The translations under genes were made by a program, and so were the position numbers. The notes under the pieces are model-generated. The model did not search any database. It was given only the letters and a program-made list of their open reading frames with translations, and was not told where the DNA came from. A DNA stretch of 46,150 nucleotides from Rhodopirellula bahusiensis (GTDB taxonomy: Bacteria; Planctomycetota; Planctomycetia; Pirellulales; Pirellulaceae): contig NZ_NIZW01000040.1 in NCBI RefSeq assembly GCF_002727185.1, positions 1-46,150 on the forward strand, given 5' to 3'. Below, in pieces: positions 18,023-25,956 of the stretch. Position 1 is the stretch's first letter. Every line of letters starts with the position of its first letter.

Positions 18023-18973
18023 TCACGCAGTTGCGGCGTTGTCGCCGTTGAATTTTCGAATAATGAGATGCAGAAAGAAATCGAGGCCGGCGAAACGACC
18101 AGCGCCTGTGGCGGCAAGCACCAGACAAGCCATGCACTCGATCAGCTGATAATTGCTGGATGTCGGCCCGGTCACCGGTGGATACTGACTCAAGAAGACT
18201 GAACCGAGAAAACCGGCTGCTGCTAACGCGGCTACGGGTGTGAACAGCCCAAGCAGCAGGCACCAGCCCACCAGCATGTCAAAGTAAGGCACGATCGAAT
18301 CAATCACGCTGGTGTCCATCATCTGCAAGCGTGGACGCACAAGTGGATACGCAAGACGTTGCTCACGTTGTTCCTCCGAAGCGACTTTGTTTTGTGCGAT
18401 TTCGTAGTTTTCCCAGATCGCATCGATTTGAGAAAACACTGGAGCGATCTTCTGCGACAACTCCTTGCGAACGCTTTCGCGTTGCCCGCTTAATGAGCTG
18501 ACGCCCGACGCAACCGAGTCGCCGTCGAGTTCTTCGACGCGTTCAAGCCCGAGTTCAAACTCCTGGACCTCGTTCGCATTGAGCTGAAGAACCTGCTCGT
18601 ATTGCTTCGCAGCAATGCTGTAGTTGTTGTGCGCTTCTGCCTCTTGCTTTTCATCAAATCCGTAGTGATCGGAGATTTGATCGCGATAGTAGGCCCAAGT
18701 GATCTTGGTTTGGTCAACATCCAGCCGCATCGTGCCGTCGTAATCCCACACCATTTGGCGGAAATGTCCGGCGAAGGGGCCACGAGCGTTGGCAAAGAAT
18801 GGTTTCGCGGACCAATTCCCAGCCTGGTATTTGTCGATGCCTTCACTGATGAAGTGCCAGCCGACGGTGAGACGGAGAAGGGTCAGCATGACCACCGCGA
18901 TCGTTCCGAGCAGCCGGGGTGAGATTCCCCATCCGACAGCCAAACGCAAAGGGGAAAGCAAAAACTTGGCCAC
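18023..18973 (-). CDS. DoxX-family membrane protein with a large soluble insertion
   Basis: A 316-residue protein. The proposed GTG at 18973 has GGAG about ten bases upstream; ATG 18889 is an alternative. The first membrane helix LLRLTVGWHFISEGIDK is DoxX-like. Instead of the usual short loop, about 170 hydrophilic residues follow (roughly 55-225), largely helical and heptad-like. Three further helices finish the DoxX fold (DMLVGWCLLLGLFTPVAALA, FLGSVFLSQYPP, LIECMACLVLAATGAG). It is immediately upstream of the Gfo/Idh/MocA gene. DoxX relatives are linked with quinone or thiosulfate oxidation, so an electron-acceptor role for the exported dehydrogenase is plausible but unproven. Confidence 0.8.
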   Translation of the reverse strand: MAKFLLSPLRLAVGWGISPRLLGTIAVVMLTLLRLTVGWHFISEGIDKYQAGNWSAKPFFANARGPFAGHFRQMVWDYDGTMRLDVDQTKITWAYYRDQISDHYGFDEKQEAEAHNNYSIAAKQYEQVLQLNANEVQEFELGLERVEELDGDSVASGVSSLSGQRESVRKELSQKIAPVFSQIDAIWENYEIAQNKVASEEQREQRLAYPLVRPRLQMMDTSVIDSIVPYFDMLVGWCLLLGLFTPVAALAAAGFLGSVFLSQYPPVTGPTSSNYQLIECMACLVLAATGAGRFAGLDFFLHLIIRKFNGDNAATA

Positions 18974-19049
18974 CGAGAATGGGCTCCGTCATAGGCAGGA
19001 AGGATGGAGACACCGGGTCGACGACGCTGGCACCAACGCGTGCTCAATT

Positions 19050-19065
19050 TGGCACGCTCAATGCT
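19050..19065 (+). promoter_or_regulatory. Possible sigma-54 (-24/-12) promoter
   Basis: TGGCACG-CTCA-ATGCT fits the sigma-54 consensus TGGCACG-N4-TTGCW with one mismatch at the -12 element and correct spacing. It would start transcription near 19077, upstream of a small ORF at 19113. One-site matches are common by chance. Confidence 0.22.
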
Positions 19066-19112
19066 GGTTCAGTTTCCACCAGGGGACCTCCAGTGAAGGG
19101 GGAACGCTCATT

Positions 19113-19304
19113 ATGGCAGCCGAGAGACCTTTCGCCAACCGAGTGTATACAGAATCACGCGAATCCTGGGACGAAACGAATCCCATTCCTCTCTTGGATC
19201 GGATTGTGGGGGTCGACAAAGTCATTTCGATCAGAAACCCTTTGCCGACACACGCAACGAAACAACGCAAGCGGCTCCGCTGCCACCTTTGCGGTCGTCA
19301 ATGA
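19113..19304 (+). CDS. Possible 63-residue protein with a CxxC motif
   Basis: ATG 19113 has GAAGGGGG about eleven bases upstream. The product begins MAAERPFANRVYTES and ends RKRLRCHLCGRQ, a basic tail with a single CxxC. It is isolated between the DoxX start and the queD-like gene. Composition is unremarkable and I know no relative. The potential sigma-54 site 48 bases upstream adds slight support. Confidence 0.22.
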   Translation: MAAERPFANRVYTESRESWDETNPIPLLDRIVGVDKVISIRNPLPTHATKQRKRLRCHLCGRQ

Positions 19305-19417
19305 TGTCACTGCGACCGCCGTCCGCAAAATGAATCGCGGCAGCCGGCAGTTTGACTGGCGGTAAAAATCACGCCTCCCACCCGTCCAAAACGCCCTACG
19401 ATCTAGGAAACCCGCAT

Positions 19418-19846
19418 TTGTCCATTCGAATCATGCGACGCTTTTCGTTCTGCGCCGGTCACCGATTGGTCGGGCACGAAGGAAAATGCCAGAACCTGCA
19501 CGGTCACAACTACGTTCTCGAGGTCTACGTGACCGGAGCGGAGCAAGACGCGGTGGGTCGGATCCTGGACTTCAAACAACTGAAGACTCGTTGCAAAGAC
19601 TGGATCGACGAGAACTGGGACCACACGTTCGTGCTGTGGGAAAAAGACCAAAACGGCTTGGACGCGATTCGCAGCTCCGAGCCCCATCGCATTTATGAGC
19701 TGGACAGCAATCCCACCGCCGAAAACATGGCCAAGCATTTCCTGGAGCAAATTTGCCCGAAGATTCTGGGCGACTCCGGCGCGACCGCATACAAGGTCCG
19801 CCTTTGGGAAAGTGAAGAGACCTACGCGGAAGTCGAACTTGACTGA
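19418..19846 (+). CDS. queD: 6-pyruvoyl-tetrahydropterin synthase / QueD-family protein
   Basis: A 142-residue protein of the QueD/PTPS fold, likely 6-carboxytetrahydropterin synthase of queuosine and 7-deazapurine synthesis. TTG 19418 is chosen because AGGAA lies seven bases upstream and the product then starts (M)SIRIMRRFSFCAGHRL, a normal family length before the first strand; ATG 19433 is alternative. Zinc ligands are His15, His28 and His30 (AGHRL, LHGHNY), and Cys24 in KCQNLHGH is the expected catalytic Cys. FxxLK and the C-terminal WESEETYAEVEL match the family. No queC/queE neighbour is present. The gene converges and overlaps with rdgB by 25 bases. Confidence 0.85.
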   Translation: MSIRIMRRFSFCAGHRLVGHEGKCQNLHGHNYVLEVYVTGAEQDAVGRILDFKQLKTRCKDWIDENWDHTFVLWEKDQNGLDAIRSSEPHRIYELDSNPTAENMAKHFLEQICPKILGDSGATAYKVRLWESEETYAEVELD

Positions 19847-20439
19847 ACGAGACGCAGCAACTGCGGGATGAAAATCCGCAGGGCTCGCGAGCGATGACTG
19901 AGGGCACGCTTCACGGTCAAGTTCAGCTCACCAAATGTCTTGTGGTATTCCGGGATCACGAACAACGGGTCGTATCCAAATCCCGCGCCGCCGCTTCGTT
20001 CCATCGCGATTCGGCCGCGACAGATTCCTGACTCAGCCAACCGAACGTTGCCGTCGGGATCGGACAGGCACAGGTGACAATTGAATTGGGCCCCGCGACG
20101 GTCCACGGGAACATCGGCCAATTCTCGCAACAATTTCTCGTTGTTGGCTTCGTCGTCGCCATGAGTTCCGGCGTAACGTGCCGAATAGACTCCCGGTTCG
20201 CCCTTCAAGGCATCAACGGATAGCCCACTGTCTTCAGCCAGCACCCATCGTTTCAAATGCTTGGCTTGCTCAGTCGCCTTTTTTGCCGCGTTCGCGGAAA
20301 ACGTTTCGCCATCTTCGACCACGTCGATCGCATCGTCAATCTCAGACAAGGCGGTCAAAGCGATCGAGTCTTCCGGCAACATCATTCGAAGCTCGACGAG
20401 CTTTTTCGCGTTGCCAGTTCCGAGAACGAGATCAAACAT
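19822..20439 (-). CDS. rdgB: XTP/dITP pyrophosphatase
   Basis: A 205-residue HAM1/RdgB-family house-cleaning enzyme that hydrolyses dITP, XTP and related non-canonical purine nucleotides to monophosphates, protecting DNA. Start ATG 20439. Family motifs in order: LGTGNAKKLVEL (substrate loop), AEDSGLSVDALKGEPGVYSARYAG (catalytic Asp), AFNCHL-like FNCHLCL, SGGAGFGYDPLF (phosphate/nucleobase loop) and SHRSRAL (C-terminal specificity motif). It is the last gene of a minus-strand series with the secreted protein and cytochrome gene. Length is normal for the family, with a slightly longer N-terminal half. Confidence 0.94.
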   Translation of the reverse strand: MFDLVLGTGNAKKLVELRMMLPEDSIALTALSEIDDAIDVVEDGETFSANAAKKATEQAKHLKRWVLAEDSGLSVDALKGEPGVYSARYAGTHGDDEANNEKLLRELADVPVDRRGAQFNCHLCLSDPDGNVRLAESGICRGRIAMERSGGAGFGYDPLFVIPEYHKTFGELNLTVKRALSHRSRALRIFIPQLLRLVQSSSTSA

Positions 20440-20444
20440 TCGGA

Positions 20445-21626
20445 TCAGCGTCCAACAGCGGCGCTGTAGAAACTGCGTTTGCTTGCTTTTGGAATCGCAA
20501 TCGCAGTGGGCTGAACATCGAACGGGATGTTCTCGATGTGCTTGGCCGCCAAACCATCGCTGGTCCTGTTCTTGACCTGGTTGGCGATACTAGGATCGAC
20601 ATTGAATGCTCGGTAATTCGACATGATCGCTTTGATTTCGGGAGTGTATTCGAATCCTCCGCCGGGCAGATCGTAGCCAAGCGTCTCGAAGCTTCCGATC
20701 GTCACGATCGACCGGGTTCGGTCATGATACTGGTAAGCCTCCTGGCCATCTTTCCGGAGTGCAACCACCATTTTGTTGGCATCGATTGCCATGCGGTCCA
20801 GCCGATGGATGTTGGGCTGAAAGTTCTTCTCCTTCTTTCCATCGACGATGGTTTTGAATCCTTCAAAGGTGCGAACGACGACGGTGAATTTGCCATCGCA
20901 CTCCAGCAAACTGAATTGCTTGTCCTCATTCAGCTTTCGCACGAACGAGTCCACTTCCGGTGCGTGCGAAAAATCGTCCGGCAACATTGGATTGCGAGTC
21001 AAAAAGGCACTGCCCATCTCGCCGCGATCTTTGTCGCCATTGCGACTGACAAACTGACGGTGCAGAGCTTTGACCGCGGTGACCGGGTTTCGATAATCTG
21101 TCTCCGCTGCCATTTCTTTTTTGTCACCGAAGACGGGCAACTTGGCCGACTTGATGCGTTTCAAGTCATCCGCGATTTGCGGGTGCTCGGCGTGGTCGTA
21201 TTCACCGACCAGAACCGCGTGTGCGTCGTACTGAATGCTGTTGGCGTACTTCATCCGACGTTGGTGAGTGCGGGTCGATCCGCCAGCAACTTGGATGGTG
21301 GACGTGGGAGTTTCCACTTCGCCCGAGAAGTCAAAGTTTTCTTCGTAGACATACGAAGGCAGGTTCAATTCCTGACGAATTTCCAACGCCAAACGTTCGG
21401 CTCGTTCTTTCGAACCAGCTCCGACAAATGTATGAGCGAGGATCAACCAGGGCCCGTCTTCTTGAGTCAGGTTGTAGGTCGTGGTCGTGTCGACCTGAAC
21501 TTTGTCTCCGCGTTTGAACATCCGCAAAAACGGGTTGGTCTGAGCGACGGCGGGCGATGGCGAAACGAGGCCGGAGGAGACCACGGCGAGGATTGCGATC
21601 AATCCGAGGCGAAGCGAACTGTTCAT
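20445..21626 (-). CDS. Secreted protein of unknown function
   Basis: A 393-residue exported protein. ATG 21626 is preferred to TTG 21635; both leave a signal peptide ending SPAVAQT. The region PWLILAHTFVGAGSKERAER, followed by an Ala-rich helix and LNLPSYVYEE, resembles the strand-helix pattern of SPOR-type peptidoglycan-binding domains, but the similarity is structural guesswork. The rest is hydrophilic without known motifs. It ends six bases before rdgB, indicating co-transcription with it. The C-terminus is basic. Confidence 0.7.
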   Translation of the reverse strand: MNSSLRLGLIAILAVVSSGLVSPSPAVAQTNPFLRMFKRGDKVQVDTTTTYNLTQEDGPWLILAHTFVGAGSKERAERLALEIRQELNLPSYVYEENFDFSGEVETPTSTIQVAGGSTRTHQRRMKYANSIQYDAHAVLVGEYDHAEHPQIADDLKRIKSAKLPVFGDKKEMAAETDYRNPVTAVKALHRQFVSRNGDKDRGEMGSAFLTRNPMLPDDFSHAPEVDSFVRKLNEDKQFSLLECDGKFTVVVRTFEGFKTIVDGKKEKNFQPNIHRLDRMAIDANKMVVALRKDGQEAYQYHDRTRSIVTIGSFETLGYDLPGGGFEYTPEIKAIMSNYRAFNVDPSIANQVKNRTSDGLAAKHIENIPFDVQPTAIAIPKASKRSFYSAAVGR

Positions 21627-21709
21627 CGGAACCAATTCCTGAATCGAAACGATACGAGCGAGTTGTTTGGCTCGTCATTAGCAAATTCAGTGGATTCGCG
21701 GCAAGAGTG

Positions 21710-23221
21710 TCAGAGGGTTTTGAGGTATTCCAACACGGCTCGCTTCTCCGCTTCGTTCAATTCGTTTGGATAGTCGTGCCCCGCCGCACTTTTACCGAAC
21801 CGGCGTGTGTCAAAGTAGCTGCGCCGAATCAGCACATCGGGCTGAAAGACAGGGGCTTTCTCGGCCAGTTCGAACTGAAAACCAACGCGGTCATGATCGA
21901 TCGCTTCTTCGGATCGTCGCCAAACAGTGGGACGTTCCTCGGGGTGAAGCACGTGCCACAGAGTCGGAACGCTGCCGTTGTGAAAATACGGTGGGCTGGC
22001 CCAAACACCATCCAAAGGTGGCGCGACGTAACCTTCGGGACTGACCAGCGTTTCTTGAGATTTTCCCGGTTCGAGTTCAGCGAACCAAGAATCGGCGTAC
22101 TTCTGGCGACCTTCGCGCGAAAGGGCCTTGAAGCGGACCGGATCAGTACCGATCTCATCGATCGCAACCATTTCATTCGGATAACTTCCGCCGTCTCCCC
22201 CGTAGGTGCCGTGACATCGCGAGCAAGTTTGTTCGAACAAATGCCGCCCGGTGTCGGCGAGGTCTTCATCGATCGGGCCGTCATACTTCGGTGCACGCAA
22301 TGACGATAAAAAGGCGAAAACGTTTCGGAAGTCGTCTTCGTGATCGCGATAGAAATCGGGGCCATTTTCGGGGACCAATGTGAACTGCATCAAGCCGCGA
22401 TGCCCCTTTTGCGCAAATCCATCGATGTAAAGATACGGGCGTTTGTGAAAGTGCCACCACGGTGGAGCGTCCATGTCATGATGAACAAAAGCCTGAGGCG
22501 TGTTCGGAACGACGTTCAGATGCGAATCCCGGTACTGCATCAGCCCCATTCCAAAGACCACTGCATTGGTGGTCCCATTCGTTGTGCCCAATGGAATGAC
22601 CAGTGATCCCAACTCCATTCGTCCCAGTGGTTTGCCCAGACGGAACTTGGTCCCACGAACTTCTTCGGTGAGTGTCTGCAGGGCGTAGCGGTTGTTGGGT
22701 GCACCGGGCGTCGGCACGCCATAGACGGAACCTCCGTGACAGGACAGACAATTCATTGTCCAGTCACCGTCCTCGTCGACGACGTACTGCATCGGCGGGC
22801 CGACAACGTCCTGCTCCTTCGGCATTTGGAACATCGCGATTCCATCGTCACGCACCGTCAGTTCCGGTCGCTCGGACAAACCGTAGCGGTGGTAGATCGA
22901 TCGCAGTCGATCTTCCGGCGAAGCGTTCTCCACCTCCGCACGAGCCTCGTCGGGCCAACTCCGCCAGATGTCTTCGATCACTTTCTGAGAGAAATCGCTC
23001 GGCAGCAACGGCTTCCGGGTCAGAACTTCCCAACCCTTCTCAACGGCGCGGACATTTTCCGTTGAAGCCTCACTTGTTTGCTCAGACGAACTTTTCGCGA
23101 GTTCGGTGGCGGCGGCTTTCTGCGGTGATGCCAGACCGGCGCACACGATGACACAAAGCACACTCAGGCGGCGAAGTTTCGTGACCAAACAGTCTTCGCG
23201 GAGAAAACAAAAACCAAGCAT
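21710..23221 (-). CDS. Exported di-haem c-type cytochrome
   Basis: A 503-residue periplasmic cytochrome. Two CxxCH haem sites are visible: NCLSCHGG (near residue 158) and QTCSRCHGT (near 336). The C-terminal section YVAPPLDGVWASPPYFHNG resembles the conserved C-terminal module of planctomycete cytochrome-c/di-haem peroxidase-like proteins, with a His/Met-rich distal region. ATG 23221 is proposed with a signal segment (RRLSVLCVIVCAGLASP); a TTG at 23272 is the longest alternative and neither has a good ribosome binding site. It is the first gene of the series leading to rdgB. It probably passes electrons from periplasmic oxidations. Confidence 0.82.
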   Translation of the reverse strand: MLGFCFLREDCLVTKLRRLSVLCVIVCAGLASPQKAAATELAKSSSEQTSEASTENVRAVEKGWEVLTRKPLLPSDFSQKVIEDIWRSWPDEARAEVENASPEDRLRSIYHRYGLSERPELTVRDDGIAMFQMPKEQDVVGPPMQYVVDEDGDWTMNCLSCHGGSVYGVPTPGAPNNRYALQTLTEEVRGTKFRLGKPLGRMELGSLVIPLGTTNGTTNAVVFGMGLMQYRDSHLNVVPNTPQAFVHHDMDAPPWWHFHKRPYLYIDGFAQKGHRGLMQFTLVPENGPDFYRDHEDDFRNVFAFLSSLRAPKYDGPIDEDLADTGRHLFEQTCSRCHGTYGGDGGSYPNEMVAIDEIGTDPVRFKALSREGRQKYADSWFAELEPGKSQETLVSPEGYVAPPLDGVWASPPYFHNGSVPTLWHVLHPEERPTVWRRSEEAIDHDRVGFQFELAEKAPVFQPDVLIRRSYFDTRRFGKSAAGHDYPNELNEAEKRAVLEYLKTL

Positions 23222-23514
23222 CAATTCAAATTGCCGGAGGAATGTATTCGAGAAGGAATTCAAAACGTTCAAGCGTGTGTCCAGTCGCAGACATCCAACA
23301 CTGCCGGTCGGACCACAGACGGACCGCCTTTCCCAAGAAAGTTTAACAGTGTGTCCACCGTCGCAGTCGAATCATTGTCTCGATCCGCCGAAAGACGACC
23401 GATCTGGTGACGTCGAATTCGGTTTCGGTCTGCTCTTGTGCCACGTTCTCCCGATTGGTTACTTCCTCAAGTAATCGTGGCCAATCAACTTACGACGAAC
23501 GCATTCGTACGCTC

Positions 23515-25245
23515 ATGAACGCAACTACCGCTCTCCAACGCTGCCGATTCGGTTTTGTGTGGATCACGCTGTCGCTGACCGCTGCTAGTGGATGCAGTTC
23601 ATTCTGGAAACGCGACCAGAACGACGAGGCGAACAATCCAAAATTGGCCAAGCTGCTCAAGGTTCCTGATCCACCGGATTTGGTGCGTGAAGCGGCCATC
23701 CCTCACGGCATGCAAAGCGTTCGCGTCAATGGCGTCGCGATCGTCAACGCTCTGCCCGAAACCGGCGGTCCCGCCCTGCCATCGGGTTTTCGCGACATGT
23801 TGCTGGAGGAAATGAAACGCAAAGAGATCCCCAACCCCAACGAATTCCTAGAACGCAACGACACCGCACTCGTTCAGGTTCGCGGCACCATTCGCCCAGG
23901 TGCACGACGTGGCGACACACTGGACCTGGAAATCCTGACACCACCCAAGACCGAAGCGATCGACTTGCATGGCGGTTGGTTGCTTGATACTCGGCTTCGT
24001 CACCAAAAGGTCCTAGACAGTGCCGTTCGCAGCAGCGATGTATTGGCCGTTGCGACCGGTCCCGTGCTGACCCGAGCCGATCACGAAGGCGAAGAAGATG
24101 GTGCCCTACGAGTTCAAGGCTCGATCTTGTCCGGCGGCGTCGTGCAAAGCGATCGCAAGCTCGGCTTGGTTCTTCGGCCCGATTTCCAACACGTCAAAAT
24201 GTCTGCGGCCATCGCCCAAGCGATCAACAATCGCTTCTACTTCTTCGACGGATCAACCCGTCGTGGAATCGCAGAACCGATCGAAGATGACTTCATTCAG
24301 TTGGATGTCCATCCTCGCTATCGGCACAACGTCGCTCGACTGATGGCCGTTGTCCGAGCAATCGGCGTCGCACCCGAATCCTCCAACACGCAAGTCCGCC
24401 TCACCGAACTGGGCGAACGGATGAAGTTGCCGGCTAAAGCGGCTGACGCTGCTTTGCAACTGGAAGGTCTCGGCGAACCTGCCATCCCAACGTTGCTGGA
24501 AGCTGTCCGATCATCCAATCCGGAACTTCGTTTCTACGCTGCCGAGGCACTCGCCTACTTGGATCGCGAAGAAGCGGTGGATCCTTTGATCGCGGCGATT
24601 CGTGCGGAGCCCGCCTTCCGTGCTCCGGCCCTGAAAGCACTCGAAGACATGCAGCACCACAACGTGGTCGAAGGCCTGACGCGATTGATGGACGAGCCGA
24701 GCTTGGAAACTCGCTACGGCGGATTCAACACGCTCCGCAATCGCGAAGACGGCAAACAAAAGCTAGCCGGCCAAAACTTGCGTGGCACATACCGACTGTA
24801 TCAAGTCCCATCGACAGCAACGCCTGCCGTGGTCGTTTCGCTGCGTCGTAAACCCGAGATCGTACTGTTTGGCGATGTCCAACCACTGCAAATCGAAACG
24901 TTCTTCTTGGGCCCTTCCGGGATCATGATTCGTTCGGTTCCAGAATCTGGACAGCTTCGAATCAGTCGTTTCCAAGCTGGCAAGGACGACGCCTTTGCAG
25001 AAGTCGACAACACACTCGCTGCCATGCTGGAAGGCTTGACCGAGGTCGGTGGCGGCTATGGCGACGCCTTGTCGCTGTTGCGAATGGCCAAGACACAGGG
25101 AATCCTACCCGATCAACTGGCGTTCGATCCGCTTCCGAAAAGCTTGCGAACCTACTATCGCAACGAAGGCTCCGACGAAGATGACTCGGACGAGGACAGC
25201 AAAGGATTTGCGAGCGATTCCGAATCGGATTCCGACGGCGTCTGA
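23515..25245 (+). CDS. FlgI-like (flagellar P-ring) lipoprotein interrupted by HEAT repeats
   Basis: A 576-residue lipoprotein from ATG 23515. The lipobox LTAASGC places lipidated Cys27. Residues 50-300 follow the order of FlgI: VRVNGVAIVNALPETGG, TALVQVRGTIRPGARRGDTL, DLHGGWLLDTRL, VLAVATGPVL, and RVQGSILSGGVVQSDRKLGL. HEAT/PBS-lyase-like repeats occupy about 315-410 (LEGLGEPAIPTLLEAVR, EALAYLDREEAVDPLIAAI). The end of FlgI reappears at about 505-545: GLTEVGGGYGDALSLLRMAK then QGILPDQLAFDPLP. No other flagellar genes are nearby. The last 30 residues are Asp/Glu/Ser-rich and overlap the convergent gene. A ring or envelope scaffold role is inferred only. Confidence 0.82.
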   Translation: MNATTALQRCRFGFVWITLSLTAASGCSSFWKRDQNDEANNPKLAKLLKVPDPPDLVREAAIPHGMQSVRVNGVAIVNALPETGGPALPSGFRDMLLEEMKRKEIPNPNEFLERNDTALVQVRGTIRPGARRGDTLDLEILTPPKTEAIDLHGGWLLDTRLRHQKVLDSAVRSSDVLAVATGPVLTRADHEGEEDGALRVQGSILSGGVVQSDRKLGLVLRPDFQHVKMSAAIAQAINNRFYFFDGSTRRGIAEPIEDDFIQLDVHPRYRHNVARLMAVVRAIGVAPESSNTQVRLTELGERMKLPAKAADAALQLEGLGEPAIPTLLEAVRSSNPELRFYAAEALAYLDREEAVDPLIAAIRAEPAFRAPALKALEDMQHHNVVEGLTRLMDEPSLETRYGGFNTLRNREDGKQKLAGQNLRGTYRLYQVPSTATPAVVVSLRRKPEIVLFGDVQPLQIETFFLGPSGIMIRSVPESGQLRISRFQAGKDDAFAEVDNTLAAMLEGLTEVGGGYGDALSLLRMAKTQGILPDQLAFDPLPKSLRTYYRNEGSDEDDSDEDSKGFASDSESDSDGV

Positions 25246-25853
25246 TCGCCGCGGCCAAGTTCCCGCCGCTTCCGGCTTTCACGCGATCGTCCCGTCAGTC
25301 GTACGATCGGGTAGACGCACAGGGCGAGCACCATCAAAAGCACGTTCAGCAGAATGCCTTGAACCAGTGTTGTGAAGACAGTGGTGATGTAACCAAACCC
25401 GGTAGTAGCATCTGCCTGCGTGACCGAGCCGACAAGCAAAACCGCGAACATCCCCGTGAACATATCCAGGAACATTCCCGCGGGAAAAATCACTGAAGCC
25501 ACCAGCCGAAGAACGTAAACGGTCCGCAAAGTGATCGTCATGTTCCGGTAACGTCGCCATGGACGAGCCCGCGTGACCAAGTCCGCCCAGACATAGCCGG
25601 CAGCGAAGATCACTACCCCAGTGACCATCGCCAGAACCTGCCCCTGTGTGACACTCAACCCAACCACGAAACTGGGTATCGCCGCAATGCTGCAGACCAG
25701 CGTCCACCGAAAGACGGTGTATGGCAGCGACGGAAAAGGCTTTTCGTCCAAGGGGTCATCGAGCAATAACTCGCGGTCCTCGTCCTCTCCCTCTTCCAGA
25801 GGGCCCGTCGCGTAGGGGTTTGGCGTAACGGCATGGTCGACGTCGGAATTCAT
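25155..25853 (-). CDS. Multi-pass membrane protein with NPYxxGP motif
   Basis: A 232-residue membrane protein. ATG 25853 is preferred because the product then starts MNSDVDHAVTPNPYATGP, a cytoplasmic N-terminus with the NPY motif seen in many planctomycete membrane proteins; a longer start at 25910 is less likely. About four to five helices follow (from residue 51: FRWTLVCSIAAIPSFVVGLS, VLAMVTGVVIFAAGYV, and others), and the C-terminus is Ser/Glu-rich. The final 91 bases overlap the FlgI-like gene on the opposite strand. I do not recognise a family beyond this. Confidence 0.68.
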   Translation of the reverse strand: MNSDVDHAVTPNPYATGPLEEGEDEDRELLLDDPLDEKPFPSLPYTVFRWTLVCSIAAIPSFVVGLSVTQGQVLAMVTGVVIFAAGYVWADLVTRARPWRRYRNMTITLRTVYVLRLVASVIFPAGMFLDMFTGMFAVLLVGSVTQADATTGFGYITTVFTTLVQGILLNVLLMVLALCVYPIVRLTGRSRESRKRRELGRGDQTPSESDSESLANPLLSSSESSSSEPSLR

Positions 25854-25956
25854 GCAATCAGCATAACCGGTTCGGCTGCTGTACACGGAAGGGATCACGG
25901 ATTCTCTCATCCCCCGGCAAGCGATTCATTCGTCCCGATCGGGCTTCGCGGATAGA

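Noticed and set aside
20178..21773. 531-codon open frame antisense to rdgB and the secreted protein
   Set aside because: It spans two genes with strong family or signal-peptide evidence; it is a shadow of codon bias.
23515..25245. Ordinary flagellar P-ring gene flgI
   Set aside because: Lipobox, HEAT insertion and absence of any flagellar neighbour make a direct flagellar role unsafe to claim.
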